64,000 nucleotides of DNA, from contig JAHZKP010000131.1 of NCBI GenBank assembly GCA_022600345.1, positions 25,588-89,587 of the forward strand, written 5' to 3'. This document shows positions 38,724 to 47,565 of the stretch, piece by piece. The stretch comes from Alphaproteobacteria bacterium. GTDB lineage: Bacteria > Pseudomonadota > Alphaproteobacteria > Rhizobiales > Hyphomicrobiaceae. A program made the position numbers and the translations under genes. The notes below the pieces were generated by a model. The model was not told where the DNA came from. It saw only the letters and a list, made by a program, of their open reading frames with translations, and searched no databases. Each line of letters begins with the position of its first letter. Positions within the stretch are counted from its first letter, which is position 1.

Positions 38724-39158
38724 ATGAGCAAAGCAGCCCATACCACCAACTACAGCAATGTATTCATAAGCGTCGCCGAAGATTGCCCGGCGACATCGGG
38801 GGAGGTGCCCCCCGAACGTGGCGGCAAGCCGACTGTAGCGGGTTTGCAGTACGCGATGATTGCAGATTCTCCTTATAAGCACACATCAGACGAGATCGTA
38901 TTTGCCACATCAGCTGTTGGCCGGGCACTTAACGCGAAGGCAAGCAAGGCCGAGCGACAGGCTAAGTGGGATCAATTCTTTTCCAAGGGGCAGGCGTGTC
39001 TCAGGGCATCATCGCTGGGAAAGAAATTCGGTTGGGGTATTCATTCCGACGAACGGGGTCGGGTGGCCATTTATGCGGTCGGTAGTTCCGAATATGAAAG
39101 CCTTGCTGGAGACATCAATCTTCGCCAGCTCAAAGCGATGCGATCGAAGCGCGGGTGA
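38724..39158 (+). CDS. DUF6157-family protein
   Basis: The 144-residue product starts HTTNYSNVFISVAEDCP, then EVPPERGGKPTVAGLQYAMI and PYKHTSDEIVF, the diagnostic blocks of DUF6157. The family is short, cytosolic and uncharacterised. ATG 38724 is placed just before the first block; the longer frame from 38619 has no support. Confidence 0.8.
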   Translation: MSKAAHTTNYSNVFISVAEDCPATSGEVPPERGGKPTVAGLQYAMIADSPYKHTSDEIVFATSAVGRALNAKASKAERQAKWDQFFSKGQACLRASSLGKKFGWGIHSDERGRVAIYAVGSSEYESLAGDINLRQLKAMRSKRG

Positions 39159-39333
39159 TCGCAGCGAGTTAGCCCGAAGAGGGGACGCATGAATCGTGTT
39201 TCACCCAGTGCAGGACGTTGTTAAGCAATTCGGGACGATGAACGCCTTATGAACGGACTGTTCAAAAACAATTAAGGGGCTGACACCCATTGTGGCTCTC
39301 GTAGGGCAAAACTGAAGACCTGGAGAAACACAG

Positions 39334-39780
39334 ATGATCTCGACTGCAACAAAGAACAACAACTCGCAACGCAGCCTACTTGGCCTTTTCATGCTGCCGC
39401 TTCTTGCCGCCGCACTGATATTCGGCTCTCTGGGCTTCAGTTCGACGTCAGCCGAAGCGGGTTCCTATCAGCAGGGCTACGCCAAAGGCAAAGCAGCAGG
39501 GCGCAAGCACGGCTACAAGGACGGCTTCAAAGGCGCCTACAAGGCTTCCTACGTCGAAGAACTGATCTTTGGCGGCAACAGCAAATATGCGGCCCGGAAT
39601 GCTACCTCGGGGGAATTCACGCGGGGCTACAAGAACGGCTACCGCAAGGGCTATAAAATCGGATACCGCGCAGGGCAGCGCGATGGCAGACAGGCCGGCC
39701 GGGAAGATGCCCAGAATTGGAAAGAAGATCTGCGCGACAAGATGCGAGACTGCATGCGCAATGGCGGCTACGGCTGCTGA
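39334..39780 (+). CDS. Secreted GYxxG-repeat protein
   Basis: A GGAG site precedes ATG 39334. The 148-residue product has a signal peptide (LGLFMLPLLAAALIFGSLGF, cleavage near AEA-GS). The mature part is highly basic and built from repeated GY-x-x-G motifs (QQGYAKGKAAGRKHGYKDG, RGYKNGYRKGYKIGYRAG). The repeat periodicity suggests a glycine-zipper-like or extended fold at the cell surface. No family is firmly recognised. Confidence 0.7.
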   Translation: MISTATKNNNSQRSLLGLFMLPLLAAALIFGSLGFSSTSAEAGSYQQGYAKGKAAGRKHGYKDGFKGAYKASYVEELIFGGNSKYAARNATSGEFTRGYKNGYRKGYKIGYRAGQRDGRQAGREDAQNWKEDLRDKMRDCMRNGGYGC

Positions 39781-39821
39781 TCTGACAGGCTTATTTCTAA
39801 CGGCCAGAGAAGTGTTTGCGT

Positions 39822-39852
39822 CCCCGGAAAACGCGCCAGCGTTTTTCCGGGG
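39822..39852 (+). terminator. Hairpin terminator after the GYxxG gene
   Basis: Arms CCCCGGAAAACGC and GCGTTTTTCCGGGG (one extra T bulged) lie about 40 bp after the stop. There is no long T-run after it, but the strong stem fits transcription termination. Confidence 0.6.
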
Positions 39853-40010
39853 TCTTCGCGTGATCAGGCTGGCTGATGAATTTCCCGCTAAGGGGCAAGA
39901 TCCCGGACAGCTCCCTTGCTACGCTGCAGGAGCTTCCGGGAACGCAAATTTTGAGGATTGCGTTTTGTTGGGTTTCTCGAAGTTTCCGGTTGCAGAAGTG
40001 TGCATCCATC

Positions 40011-40054
40011 CAAAATAAAAAGCGGCTGCCGGAGGTGTTCCCCAGCAGCCGCTT
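40011..40054 (-). terminator. Rho-independent terminator of phaA-phaB
   Basis: In the leftward direction an AAGCGGCTGC/GCAGCCGCTT 10-bp stem (40020-40029 and 40045-40054) is followed by TTTATTTT. It lies 31 bp after the phaB stop. Confidence 0.88.
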
Positions 40055-40084
40055 CATGTTTGCAGATCGGTTCGCATATAGCGC

Positions 40085-40810
40085 TTAGATCATGTACTGG
40101 CCGCCGTTGGCGGAAATCGTTGAGCCGGTGATGAAGCCGGAATCGTCGCGCGAAAGGAACGCTACGACGTTGGCGATTTCTTCTGGCTCGCCCAGGCGGC
40201 CTGTCGGGATGTGCGGCAGGATGTTCTTCTTCAACACTTCCTCGTCGATGGCGCGAACCATCTCGGTGCCGATGTAGCCGGGGCAGACGGCGTTGACGGT
40301 GATGCCTTTGAAGGCGCCTTCCTGAGCCAGAGCTTTCGTGAAGCCGAGGTCGCCAGCTTTGGAAGCTGAATAGTTGACCTGGCCCATCTGGCCCTTCTGA
40401 CCGTTGACAGATGAGATGTTGACGATGCGGCCGAACTTGCGATCGCGCATGCCGCCCCAGACCTGGTGGGTCATGTTGAAGAGGCCATTGAGGTTGGTGT
40501 TGATGACTTCCTGCCACTTCTCAAGGGTCATCTTGTGGAACATCGCATCGCGCGTAATGCCGGCGTTGTTGATCAGAATGTCAACTGGACCAACTTCGGC
40601 TTCCACTTTCTTGACGCCTTCGGCGCAAGCGTCGTAGTCGGCGACCGACCACTTGAATACGGGGATGCCGGTTTCTTCCTTGAACTTGTTGGCGGCGTCA
40701 TCGTTGCCGGCATAGTTTGCTGCGACGGACACGCCTGCGTTCTTCAGAGCGACGGAAATTGCGTGGCCGATGCCGCGCGTGCCGCCTGTTACGATGGCAA
40801 CTCGAGCCAT
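40085..40810 (-). CDS. phaB: Acetoacetyl-CoA reductase
   Basis: A 241-residue short-chain dehydrogenase that reduces acetoacetyl-CoA to (R)-3-hydroxybutyryl-CoA with NADPH. It has the Rossmann GGTRGIG (residues 9-15), NNAG (81-84), the catalytic Ser in NISSVNG, YSASK with Tyr147 and Lys151, and PGYIGTEM. The length is typical. It lies 150 bp downstream of phaA on the same strand. The product feeds polyhydroxybutyrate synthesis and the ethylmalonyl-CoA pathway. Confidence 0.95.
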   Translation of the reverse strand: MARVAIVTGGTRGIGHAISVALKNAGVSVAANYAGNDDAANKFKEETGIPVFKWSVADYDACAEGVKKVEAEVGPVDILINNAGITRDAMFHKMTLEKWQEVINTNLNGLFNMTHQVWGGMRDRKFGRIVNISSVNGQKGQMGQVNYSASKAGDLGFTKALAQEGAFKGITVNAVCPGYIGTEMVRAIDEEVLKKNILPHIPTGRLGEPEEIANVVAFLSRDDSGFITGSTISANGGQYMI

Positions 40811-40899
40811 TGGATAGTCTCCCTATCGATAGTTGTTTGATGGTGTCGGAGGAAACGGCCGCCTCGCATTGCGTACAGCCACCCCCGCTCGTCGGGGTG

Positions 40900-40949
40900 A
40901 AACCGGACCGTAAAAGGCATCGCCCATCCGATCCGGTTTCGCTTTTTTT
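40900..40949 (+). terminator. Hairpin with T-run on the antisense strand between phaA and phaB
   Basis: AAACCGGA (40900-40907) and TCCGGTTT (40932-40939) form a stem followed by a run of seven T at 40943-40949, read on the plus strand. Both flanking genes are on the minus strand, so this would stop antisense transcription or be a non-functional hairpin. Confidence 0.35.
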
Positions 40950-40960
40950 GAACGTCAGGG

Positions 40961-42151
40961 TCAGTCGCGCTCAACGCACAGAGCGACGCCCATGCCGCCA
41001 CCGATGCACAGCGTTGCAAGACCCTTCTTGGCGTCGCGACGCTTCATTTCGAACAATAGCGTGTTGAGGACACGGGCACCCGAAGCACCGATCGGGTGAC
41101 CGATGGCGATGGCTCCGCCGTTGACGTTGACCTTGGAGGTATCCCAGCCAAGGCCCTTGTTAACCGAGATGGCCTGGGCTGCGAAGGCTTCGTTTGCTTC
41201 AATCAGGTCCAGATCCTCGTGCGACCAGCCTGCACTCTCGAGCGCCTTCTTGGAAGCGGGGATCGGGCCTGTACCCATGATGGCTGGATCGACGCCGGCG
41301 GTTGCTGCCGAAACGAGGCGGGCGAGCGGTTCGATGCCGCGACGCTTGGCTTCGGCTGCGGTCATCAAAAGGACGGCTGCTGCGCCATCGTTGATGCCTG
41401 AAGCATTGGCTGCCGTAACCGTTCCGGCATCGCGGTCGAAGGCCGGGCGAACCTTGGCGATGCCTTCAAGCGTGACACCTTCCTTGATGTACTCGTCCTG
41501 GTCGACGACCGTCTCGCCCTTGCGGGTCTTGATGGTGACCGGCGTGATTTCGTCGGCGAACTTTCCGGCCTTGCGGGCGGCTTCGGCCTTGTTTTGCGAG
41601 GCAACGGCAAAGTTGTCCTGCTCGTCGCGCGTGATCTGATATTCCTTGGCGACGTTCTCGGCGGTGGTGCCCATGTGGTAGCCCTGGAAGGCATCCATCA
41701 GGCCGTCGCGCAGCATGGAGTCCTTCAGTTTCAGGTCGCCCATTTTGGCGCCGTTGCGCAGATGTGCGACGTGTGGCGCCTGGCTCATGCTTTCCTGGCC
41801 GCCGGCAATGACGATCGAAGCCGATCCGTCGCGGATCTGCTGTGCACCCAGGGCGACCGCGCGAAGGCCGGAGCCGCAGAGCTGGTTCATGCCCCAGGCC
41901 GGGCTCTCAACAGGGATACCGGCGTTGACGGATGCCTGACGAGCGGGGTTCTGACCGCAGTCAGCGGACAGGACCTGGCCCAGGATGACTTCCGACACTT
42001 CGGCTGGAGCAACTCCGGCGCGTTCCAAGACCGCCTGAATAACGACCTTGCCCAGATCGTGGGCCGGCAGTGAAGCAAGGCCGCCGTTGAAAGACCCCAC
42101 CGGCGTGCGTGCGGCGCTTGCGATGACGATCGTTTCGTTATCCTGACTCAT
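40961..42151 (-). CDS. phaA: Acetyl-CoA acetyltransferase (beta-ketothiolase)
   Basis: The 396-residue thiolase condenses two acetyl-CoA to acetoacetyl-CoA. The nucleophilic Cys92 is in NQLCGSG, the catalytic His352 in GHPIGASG and the acid Cys382 in [18 protein letters not shown] is also conserved. It is the first gene of the phaAB unit and divergent from phaR. Confidence 0.95.
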   Translation of the reverse strand: MSQDNETIVIASAARTPVGSFNGGLASLPAHDLGKVVIQAVLERAGVAPAEVSEVILGQVLSADCGQNPARQASVNAGIPVESPAWGMNQLCGSGLRAVALGAQQIRDGSASIVIAGGQESMSQAPHVAHLRNGAKMGDLKLKDSMLRDGLMDAFQGYHMGTTAENVAKEYQITRDEQDNFAVASQNKAEAARKAGKFADEITPVTIKTRKGETVVDQDEYIKEGVTLEGIAKVRPAFDRDAGTVTAANASGINDGAAAVLLMTAAEAKRRGIEPLARLVSAATAGVDPAIMGTGPIPASKKALESAGWSHEDLDLIEANEAFAAQAISVNKGLGWDTSKVNVNGGAIAIGHPIGASGARVLNTLLFEMKRRDAKKGLATLCIGGGMGVALCVERD

Positions 42152-42401
42152 ATTGCAGTCTCTCCTGGTTTTGCCGCGGATTTCCGATCATCGGGGCCGC
42201 TGCGGCGATGATACTGAAGGGATATGGTGCTGTTGCCAATGGGCGGCAGTCATGATTTTTTGTGCACGTGCGTTGTATACTAGGTGCCGAGGCTAAGACG
42301 CAATCGCTACATCCGACGTACAGTCTGACGGGTTGGTAAGGCTGATGCCTAGAAATTCGCCACAAACGGCTTAAACTCGACTGGCGGTTGTGATACCGTG
42401 A

Positions 42402-42410
42402 TGCAATGCA
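42402..42410. promoter_or_regulatory. TGC-rich motif in the phaA-phaR intergenic region, candidate PhaR site
   Basis: Within the 311-bp phaA/phaR divergent region TGCA-A-TGCA lies about 50 bp before the phaR start. PhaR of Paracoccus denitrificans is known to bind TGC-rich sequences and to repress its own gene and phasin genes. The match is short and the assignment is an inference. No other element was identified in 42152-42462. Confidence 0.3.
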
Positions 42411-42462
42411 AAAGATTGGTATCGTACCGATCTGTCAAGTCTTCTAGTGAGCTGAGCGAGAA

Positions 42463-43122
42463 ATGCTGGAAAAGGCCGAAACGCGAGACGACCAACGCGA
42501 ATCCGTCGTGATCAAGAAGTACGCCAACCGGCGACTCTATAATACCGAGACCAGTACGTATGTGACGCTCGATGATTTGGCCGAAATGGTGCGGTCCGAT
42601 CGTGACTTCGTCGTTTACGATGCCAAAAGCGGCGCTGAGCTTACGCACTCCGTGCTGACCCAGATTATTGTTGACCAGGAAAGCAAGGGGCAAACACTGC
42701 TACCGGTGCCCTTCTTACGGCAATTGATCAGATTTTACGGCGACTCGATCTCGCGGATGGTGCCCACCTACCTGCAGTTCAGCATGGAAACGCTGACCAA
42801 GGAGCAGGATCGCTACCGTGACCAGCTATCAACGGCATTCGGCTCGCATGCGACGCCCTTCGAGGCCTACCAGGAGCATGCGCGCCGCAACATGGCGATC
42901 TTCGAGCAAGCCATGAATATGTGGGTGCCCTTCCCAAATAACCCCGATGACGAAACCGCCGCTGAGGGCGATGAAGTCAAGGCCGTCACGGATGCCAAGT
43001 GCGAGAAGGTCAAGAAGGCTGCGACAGAAGTAACCCCGTCGCGCGATGAAATCGACGTCTTGAAGTCGCAACTGGCCGCAATGCAGCAGAAAATCGAAAA
43101 ACTGGCGAACGGCAAGGAATAG
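42463..43122 (+). CDS. phaR: Polyhydroxyalkanoate synthesis repressor
   Basis: The 219-residue product has the PHB/PHA accumulation regulator DNA-binding domain at its N-terminus (IKKYANRRLYNTETSTYVTLDD, residues 22-43) and a following PHB-accumulation domain (LTHSVLTQIIVDQE, then LPVPFLRQLIRFYG). The C-terminus is a coiled-coil-like helix (IDVLKSQLAAMQQKIEKLANG). PhaR senses nascent PHB and represses phasin and related genes. It is divergent from phaA. Confidence 0.93.
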   Translation: MLEKAETRDDQRESVVIKKYANRRLYNTETSTYVTLDDLAEMVRSDRDFVVYDAKSGAELTHSVLTQIIVDQESKGQTLLPVPFLRQLIRFYGDSISRMVPTYLQFSMETLTKEQDRYRDQLSTAFGSHATPFEAYQEHARRNMAIFEQAMNMWVPFPNNPDDETAAEGDEVKAVTDAKCEKVKKAATEVTPSRDEIDVLKSQLAAMQQKIEKLANGKE

Positions 43123-43181
43123 CGCGGGGCTCTCACGGACGCTTCCAAACAAAGGCGCTAAGTTCGCTAATACATGTCTGT

Positions 43182-43225
43182 CTGACACTTCCCAGGTTCG
43201 TGTCAGATGCAAGCTTGTGTTGAGC
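43182..43225. repeat. Interspersed hairpin repeat, copy D
   Basis: CTGACAC-TTCCCAGGTTC-GTGTCAG forms a 7-bp stem, followed by CAAGCTTGTGTTGA. The loop and the following motif recur at 45892-45963, 46533-46611 and 60773-60913, where the stem is CCACAC/GTGTGG instead. Confidence 0.65.
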
Positions 43226-43328
43226 AAGATGCCCATTGCCGCTGTTTGGGTCCACTGTTCCCGAAATCGCGTGGGACTGCTCAGAGATATCCAGCGCCGT
43301 TCGATCCTCCACAAGTGCGACAGTCGGC

Positions 43329-43351
43329 TCCTCCCCCTTGAAGGGGGAGGA
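43329..43351. repeat. C/G-rich palindrome
   Basis: TCCTCCCCCTT-G-AAGGGGGAGGA has two 11-base arms about a single central base. Such hairpins are scattered between genes in Rhizobiales-like genomes; a similar one is at 51042-51064. Confidence 0.65.
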
Positions 43352-43825
43352 CGGAGTGCCATCACTTGGACCCGTCTTGCAGTCGCCAGCAGTCCCTCAA
43401 TTGAAACGCCAGGGACCAAGTGATCGTGGCATTCCCAGGCGGGGGTGAGTCACTTTCTTGCGCCTCCAGATGCCCACCGCTTCGCGGCATCCGGCGCCGT
43501 ATGATTCTCCCCGGAGGTTTGGTTAGTACCGACTAGATGCAGCTACCCCCTCCTATCCGCGCCGGGATCGCTTAGCCCCTCAGTTTTCGATTGAGCAAAC
43601 GTCACCTTTTAAAGGCGGGGCTAAACGAAAAGCGCGGAGTCCTCCCCCTGAAGACAGAGGGAGGGGCTGCGTCGGGTTCAATCCGGAGACATGGGCATCA
43701 AAATAGCCCCATGATATGGGTGACAGGTGTCGCGAGCCACATGAGTTCTTCAACAGCCTGCCAGGTTCATTGCAGCTTGCTTCTGTGGTGAGGAGTGCCT
43801 CGCGGAAACTTGTCAGCGCACTTGG

Positions 43826-43910
43826 CTGCCAGCACTCGCTTATTCTGCGGCTGCCAGCACTCGTTATTCCGCGGCTTCCAGCACTCGTTATTCCGCGGCT
43901 TCCAGCTCGA
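43826..43910. repeat. 24-bp tandem repeat, duplicated 3' end of the EAL gene
   Basis: Units of 25, 24 and 24 bp (43826, 43851, 43875) and a partial fourth end in the coding sequence. On the minus strand each 24-bp unit encodes RVLEAAE (or RVLAAAE) and a TAA, in the same frame as the gene end ELEAAE. The gene therefore ends in a row of three in-frame stop codons made by tandem duplication. Confidence 0.88.
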
Positions 43911-45714
43911 CGGCCAACTCATCCGCAGTCAATGGGAAGCCGAAGTGGAACCCTTGTAGATACGTGATGCCGGCCTGGGTGAGGATATCGGCGCACTCGG
44001 CGTCGGCGACCCACTCGGCCACGGTTTCCATGCCGAAGGTATCGGCCAGCTCGACCATCGTCTTGATGAAGATCTTATCTGAGCTATCGACTGCGAGGTT
44101 CTTGACGAAGGCACCGTCGATCTTCACGACATCGACGGGCAGGTGCTTGAGGTTCTTAAACGATGTATAGCCGGCGCCGAAGTCGTCAATGGCAACCCGG
44201 CAGCCCATCTCGCGCAGCGTGTCGACGAAGGCGACGGCCTGGTCGATATCGTCAATGACCGTCGTTTCGGTAATCTCTACGACCAGCCGCTTGGTCAGCG
44301 AGCGGTCCTCGTCGGTCAGGTCCTGTAGCGTTGCCAGCCAGTCGCGATCCGTCGTTGTGGTGCTCGATACATTTACCGACAAGCTGAGTTGCGGATGCTT
44401 TTTCAGCATCGCCACTGTCAGTTCCATGGTGCGTTTGTCGATCAGACGCAGAAGTCCGAACTGTTCGGCAAAAGGAATGAACTCGCCGGCCGATACGATC
44501 GTTCCGTCGGGTTTTTCCATGCGTAGGAGGCATTCGTAGAACGAAGCCTTACGCGTCTTTGACGAAATGATCGGCTGCAAAACCAGACGCATGCGGTGAT
44601 CGTCCAGGGCGGCCATGATGTCATCTGCGATCTCGATGCGGCGCTGGCGGGTCAACTGATGGCCGGTGTCGACCTCGAAGCTGGCGAAGCTGTCAAAGCG
44701 ACGCGATTTGGCCACCTCAAGAGCATGAAGCGAGCGGCTGAAAACTTCCCGGACGGAGCTGGCCTGTTCGGGAATCGTGACGCCGCCGATGGAAACTGTT
44801 GCTGTCATCTGGCAGGCGCTGGTCTGGATTGGCGTTTGGCGCACGGCCTTCATGAAGCGTTCGGCGGCAATGCGCATGGCACCAGTGCCGCAATTGCTCA
44901 AAATCACGCCGAACTTGTTTGACGAATAACGGCCCATCACATCGCCGCTGCGCAACTTGCGCTTGATCGTGGCGGCGGTGGCGCTGAGCACCTCGTCGCC
45001 GATTTCAAAACCGAAGGTTTCGTTGACCACCGCCAGGTTATTGACCGCGATCATCAGGAATGCGCTGGGTGCGCGCCGGCGTTCTGCACGGCCGATTGCA
45101 GCGGCGACGGCGTGTGGCAGGCGGGTGCGATTGAGGTGGTTGGACAGTTCGTCGCGCTCGGGACCATGGAGGGCTGCCTGCTCGGCGACAAAGCTTTCAT
45201 TCACGACGCGGATGGTGCCGCGGGCGAGCGCGGGCTTGCCGTCGTCGCCGGGCCACCAGCGTCCGTGATCTTCAATCCAAATCGAGGCGGTTCCACGCAA
45301 GGCACCCGGCTTGAAGCGGTATTGCACCCGGTAGGGAACACCGCGATCGTATGGGCAGGCCTTGCTGGCGGCGATGGCCGCAGTGCGCCTGGCCCGGTGC
45401 TCGCAGACGACGCGCTGTTCAAAGTCGGAGCCGGATACGATATTGTCGATATCTTCCAGTCCAAGGACCGAAGCCGCGTTCGATTCCCACTTGAGCGTAT
45501 CGGTGCCCAGATCCCAGACATAGGCGCACTCATCAACGGTTGATAGTACACCGACCAAGTCCAAGGCTTCAGATTCAGCAAAACCGTCGTCGTTCAAGAC
45601 TGCCTCCGGACCGCCATTGCCAAGCGGCACGACTTTGGCGGGGACAGCGCCACTGTCGGCCAATTCGTCTCTGCCATGTCGGGGCAGGCGGGCTGGTCGG
45701 GATGAAGAACTCAA
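43888..45714 (-). CDS. PAS-like/GGDEF-EAL protein, probable c-di-GMP phosphodiesterase
   Basis: The 608-residue product has a PAS-like sensor at about 55-185 (CAYVWDLGTDTLKWESNAASVLG). A GGDEF domain follows (190-345), but its signature reads SSNKF in RYSSNKFGVIL, so it is degenerate and probably does not synthesise c-di-GMP. The EAL domain (355-608) keeps the residues needed for hydrolysis: ECLLR, NVSS, EITET, DDFGAG, KIDG and the Gln in YLQGFHFGFP. It should be an active phosphodiesterase, with GGDEF as a possible GTP-binding regulatory domain. No membrane helix is present. Confidence 0.85.
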   Translation of the reverse strand: MSSSSRPARLPRHGRDELADSGAVPAKVVPLGNGGPEAVLNDDGFAESEALDLVGVLSTVDECAYVWDLGTDTLKWESNAASVLGLEDIDNIVSGSDFEQRVVCEHRARRTAAIAASKACPYDRGVPYRVQYRFKPGALRGTASIWIEDHGRWWPGDDGKPALARGTIRVVNESFVAEQAALHGPERDELSNHLNRTRLPHAVAAAIGRAERRRAPSAFLMIAVNNLAVVNETFGFEIGDEVLSATAATIKRKLRSGDVMGRYSSNKFGVILSNCGTGAMRIAAERFMKAVRQTPIQTSACQMTATVSIGGVTIPEQASSVREVFSRSLHALEVAKSRRFDSFASFEVDTGHQLTRQRRIEIADDIMAALDDHRMRLVLQPIISSKTRKASFYECLLRMEKPDGTIVSAGEFIPFAEQFGLLRLIDKRTMELTVAMLKKHPQLSLSVNVSSTTTTDRDWLATLQDLTDEDRSLTKRLVVEITETTVIDDIDQAVAFVDTLREMGCRVAIDDFGAGYTSFKNLKHLPVDVVKIDGAFVKNLAVDSSDKIFIKTMVELADTFGMETVAEWVADAECADILTQAGITYLQGFHFGFPLTADELAVELEAAE

Positions 45715-45891
45715 GGGAATAGATCCTAAGGTCAGTCGGCCGGTGTCCTGACCGCTGCGCGGCGTGGAATGTTTATCGAATTGAGGTTAGCTGGAAACTC
45801 CTAACAACAATTGAAGTTCGGCAGGTTCGAGCCGGCCGTGGCCTGAGTATTCGGGCCTTGCCGGGCATCTTTAGCAGGCTGAATCGCTCCG

Positions 45892-45963
45892 CCGGCCCGC
45901 GCGCCCCGTTTGTTCGAGTCCACACTTGCCTGGCTCAACACTGCACAAGCTTGTGTTGACGGT
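45892..45963. repeat. Interspersed hairpin repeat, copy C
   Basis: The segment matches the left half of the copy at 60773: CCGGCCCGCGC...CGTT...GTCCACACTT, then CTCAACACTGC.CAAGCTTGTGTTGACG. The inner TCAACAC/GTGTTGA stem is conserved. The right module found in copies A and B is missing here. Confidence 0.7.
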
Positions 45964-46132
45964 ACCAAGATCATGCCCATCCCCTTTTGTCCGGACTGCA
46001 ATTGTCGTGACTGCGCCCGCGAAGCGCCATCCAAAACCACCTCTCTCGCCACCGTCATCCCGTCATGCCGGAGGCGCGCACCGAAAACCGGACGGGATCC
46101 ATGCAAGCCTCAAGGAACCGCAATCAGCCCTC

Positions 46133-46211
46133 CTAGTGAGGTGGATCAGAAGTTCGTTATTTAACTAGACGCAACCTGGGAAACGAGCTTCTGATCCGTA
46201 AACCTCACTAG
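46133..46211. repeat. CTAGTG-bounded palindromic element 1 (MITE-like), 79 bp
   Basis: The left end CTAGTGAGGTGGATCAGAAG matches the complement of the right end (CTTCTGATCCGTAAACCTCACTAG) with a short insertion. The arms flank an unpaired interior. It has no coding capacity. Confidence 0.65.
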
Positions 46212-46225
46212 ACTCAACAGTTATG

Positions 46226-46302
46226 CTAGTGTGATTCAGAGCCCGAGAATTCGCTCCGAGGCTGCCGCATATGATCGGCGAATTCCTGACTCATCACACT
46301 AG
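46226..46302. repeat. CTAGTG-bounded palindromic element 2 (MITE-like), 77 bp
   Basis: The ends CTAGTGTGAT...GAATTCGC and GCGAATTC...ATCACACTAG are inverted with a mismatched middle segment. It lies 14 bp from element 1 and has nearly the same length but an unrelated interior. Confidence 0.62.
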
Positions 46303-46506
46303 ACGCCGCCAGATCCGGCGTATCTTTCGAGGCTGCGAACAAAGGAAACCTTAGCTATTTCAGCACCTTGCGTGGATGGCCACCTGCGTGGCCATGACGT
46401 TATGGGGGAAGGGACGTTTGCAAGGACCGGCGGCCGTTGGCCATTGAAGGCGAGCGTCCCCCCGTGGCCTCTAGCAGTACTAGCGGAACTAACGGGATAG
46501 GCATGT

Positions 46507-46611
46507 CCCAAGGTCGTGTGGGCTTGCATATGGTCCACACTTCCCAAGGTCGTGTGGAGCAGTCGACCGCCCAAAACAATCGTACCCGGTGACGCTCGGG
46601 CGGGCCCGTGG
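46507..46611. repeat. Interspersed hairpin repeat, copy A
   Basis: CCCAAGGTCGTGTGG occurs twice (46507-46521, 46543-46557). The second is preceded by GTCCACACTT, giving a CCACAC/GTGTGG hairpin, and followed by AGCAGTCGACCGCCCAAAACAATCGTA, shared with copy B at 60773-60913. The inner hairpin module of copies B and C is absent. Confidence 0.7.
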
Positions 46612-46748
46612 ATAATCCTACCTGAGCCTGATGGGGGCTAATGGTGGCGGGCAGACCTGGCTCGGCTGGGCGAACGCAAACAGGCCGCCCATGACGGACG
46701 GCCTGTAAATGCGCTTCAAGCGATGACGTGTGGCTTCTAATCGAGCGA

Positions 46749-47189
46749 TCAGTGCCCCATTCCGCCGAAGCCGATATCGCGGCGTGCCACGCGAATACCG
46801 ATCGTGTATCCGGCAATCACATCGATCAGGGTCGCGATCATGATCAGGAAGAAGACACTGGTGAACGCTGCATCAACCATCAGGAACTCGACAAGGCAGG
46901 CGATGAAGATCAACATCGAAAGGCCATGATCGAGAAGGGAAGCCGTTGAGGTGTAGGTCGCTTTGAGAATTTCGACGAACAACAGCAACATGGTCACGAG
47001 CAGAATCAGGTCGCCCCAATTGAAGCTCCAGCTAACAGCGCTATCGCCGCCCCGGAACGATGGCAGCGAGAATATCTCGGTTCGCAATATGCCTTCGGCG
47101 GTGCCGCTGTCGCCCGTCAGGCCCAACAAGACGACTGCATTGTAGAAAATGAATGCGAATACCATGAGCGGTAAGGATCTAAGCGACAT
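46749..47189 (-). CDS. Four-helix membrane protein
   Basis: The 146-residue product has hydrophobic helices at about 7-25, 57-80, 88-108 and 112-133. The first connecting loop carries FSLPSFRGGDSAVSW and the C-terminus is RRDIGFGGMGH. Strong conservation-like features (Trp/Pro/Gly placement) suggest a conserved inner-membrane protein of unknown function common in Rhizobiales. Confidence 0.72.
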   Translation of the reverse strand: MSLRSLPLMVFAFIFYNAVVLLGLTGDSGTAEGILRTEIFSLPSFRGGDSAVSWSFNWGDLILLVTMLLLFVEILKATYTSTASLLDHGLSMLIFIACLVEFLMVDAAFTSVFFLIMIATLIDVIAGYTIGIRVARRDIGFGGMGH

Positions 47190-47379
47190 GCGAAACTCCC
47201 CTGTCAGCCGGTTGTGCGGCGTGTCTATAGCGCGCCTTTATGGCCGTTTGACTTCAACGCTGCAACTGGCGCGCGGAAACGATCGGCGGAATAAGCGGGA
47301 CGACGCCGTATTTTGGCCATCGAAACCGACCGAAAAACGGGACGAACGCATGACGATCCTTGACGGGACCGGTGGTGAA

Positions 47380-47565
47380 TTAAACTTCCGACTTGGGCTC
47401 AAGGATCTGACGGCCGCGGTATTTACCCGACTTCAGATCGATATGGTGGGGGCGGCGGCGCTCGCCTGAATCCTTGTCTTCAACGTAAGTCGGTGCAGAC
47501 AGGGTATCGTGGGAACGACGCGATCCGCGCTTTTGGCGCGAGACCTTCTTCATTGGAACGGCCAT
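47380..47565 (-). CDS. rpmF: 50S ribosomal protein L32
   Basis: The 61-residue product starts [20 protein letters not shown], the L32 signature, and has the usual length for alphaproteobacteria, without the zinc-binding Cys set. GGAG lies just upstream of ATG 47565; the longer open frame from 47652 is not used. Confidence 0.95.
   Translation of the reverse strand: MAVPMKKVSRQKRGSRRSHDTLSAPTYVEDKDSGERRRPHHIDLKSGKYRGRQILEPKSEV

Larger units (their letters stand above)
43123..43887. other. Intergenic region of structured repeats, 765 bp
   Basis: Between phaR and the EAL gene lie two hairpin elements (43182-43206, 43329-43351), a further imperfect C/G-rich palindrome near 43643-43667 and a tandem repeat (43826-43910). 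Open frames of up to 83 codons on either strand show no protein family. Confidence 0.5.
45715..46748. other. Gene-poor region with repeats, 1,034 bp
   Basis: No convincing gene lies between the EAL gene and the membrane protein at 46749. The region holds two copies of the interspersed hairpin repeat, two CTAGTG-bounded palindromic elements and a GC-rich segment around 46055-46100. Short open frames there have no family signature. Confidence 0.5.

Noticed and set aside
43826..43910. CRISPR-like array
   Set aside because: Units are contiguous with no spacers and encode the gene end; this is a tandem duplication.
45201..45581. 126-codon minus-strand frame inside the GGDEF-EAL gene
   Set aside because: Out-of-frame overlap with a strong domain-bearing gene.
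46299..46816. Minus-strand open frames of 91 and 138 codons
   Set aside because: They read through hairpin repeats and have no start signal; repeat-derived.
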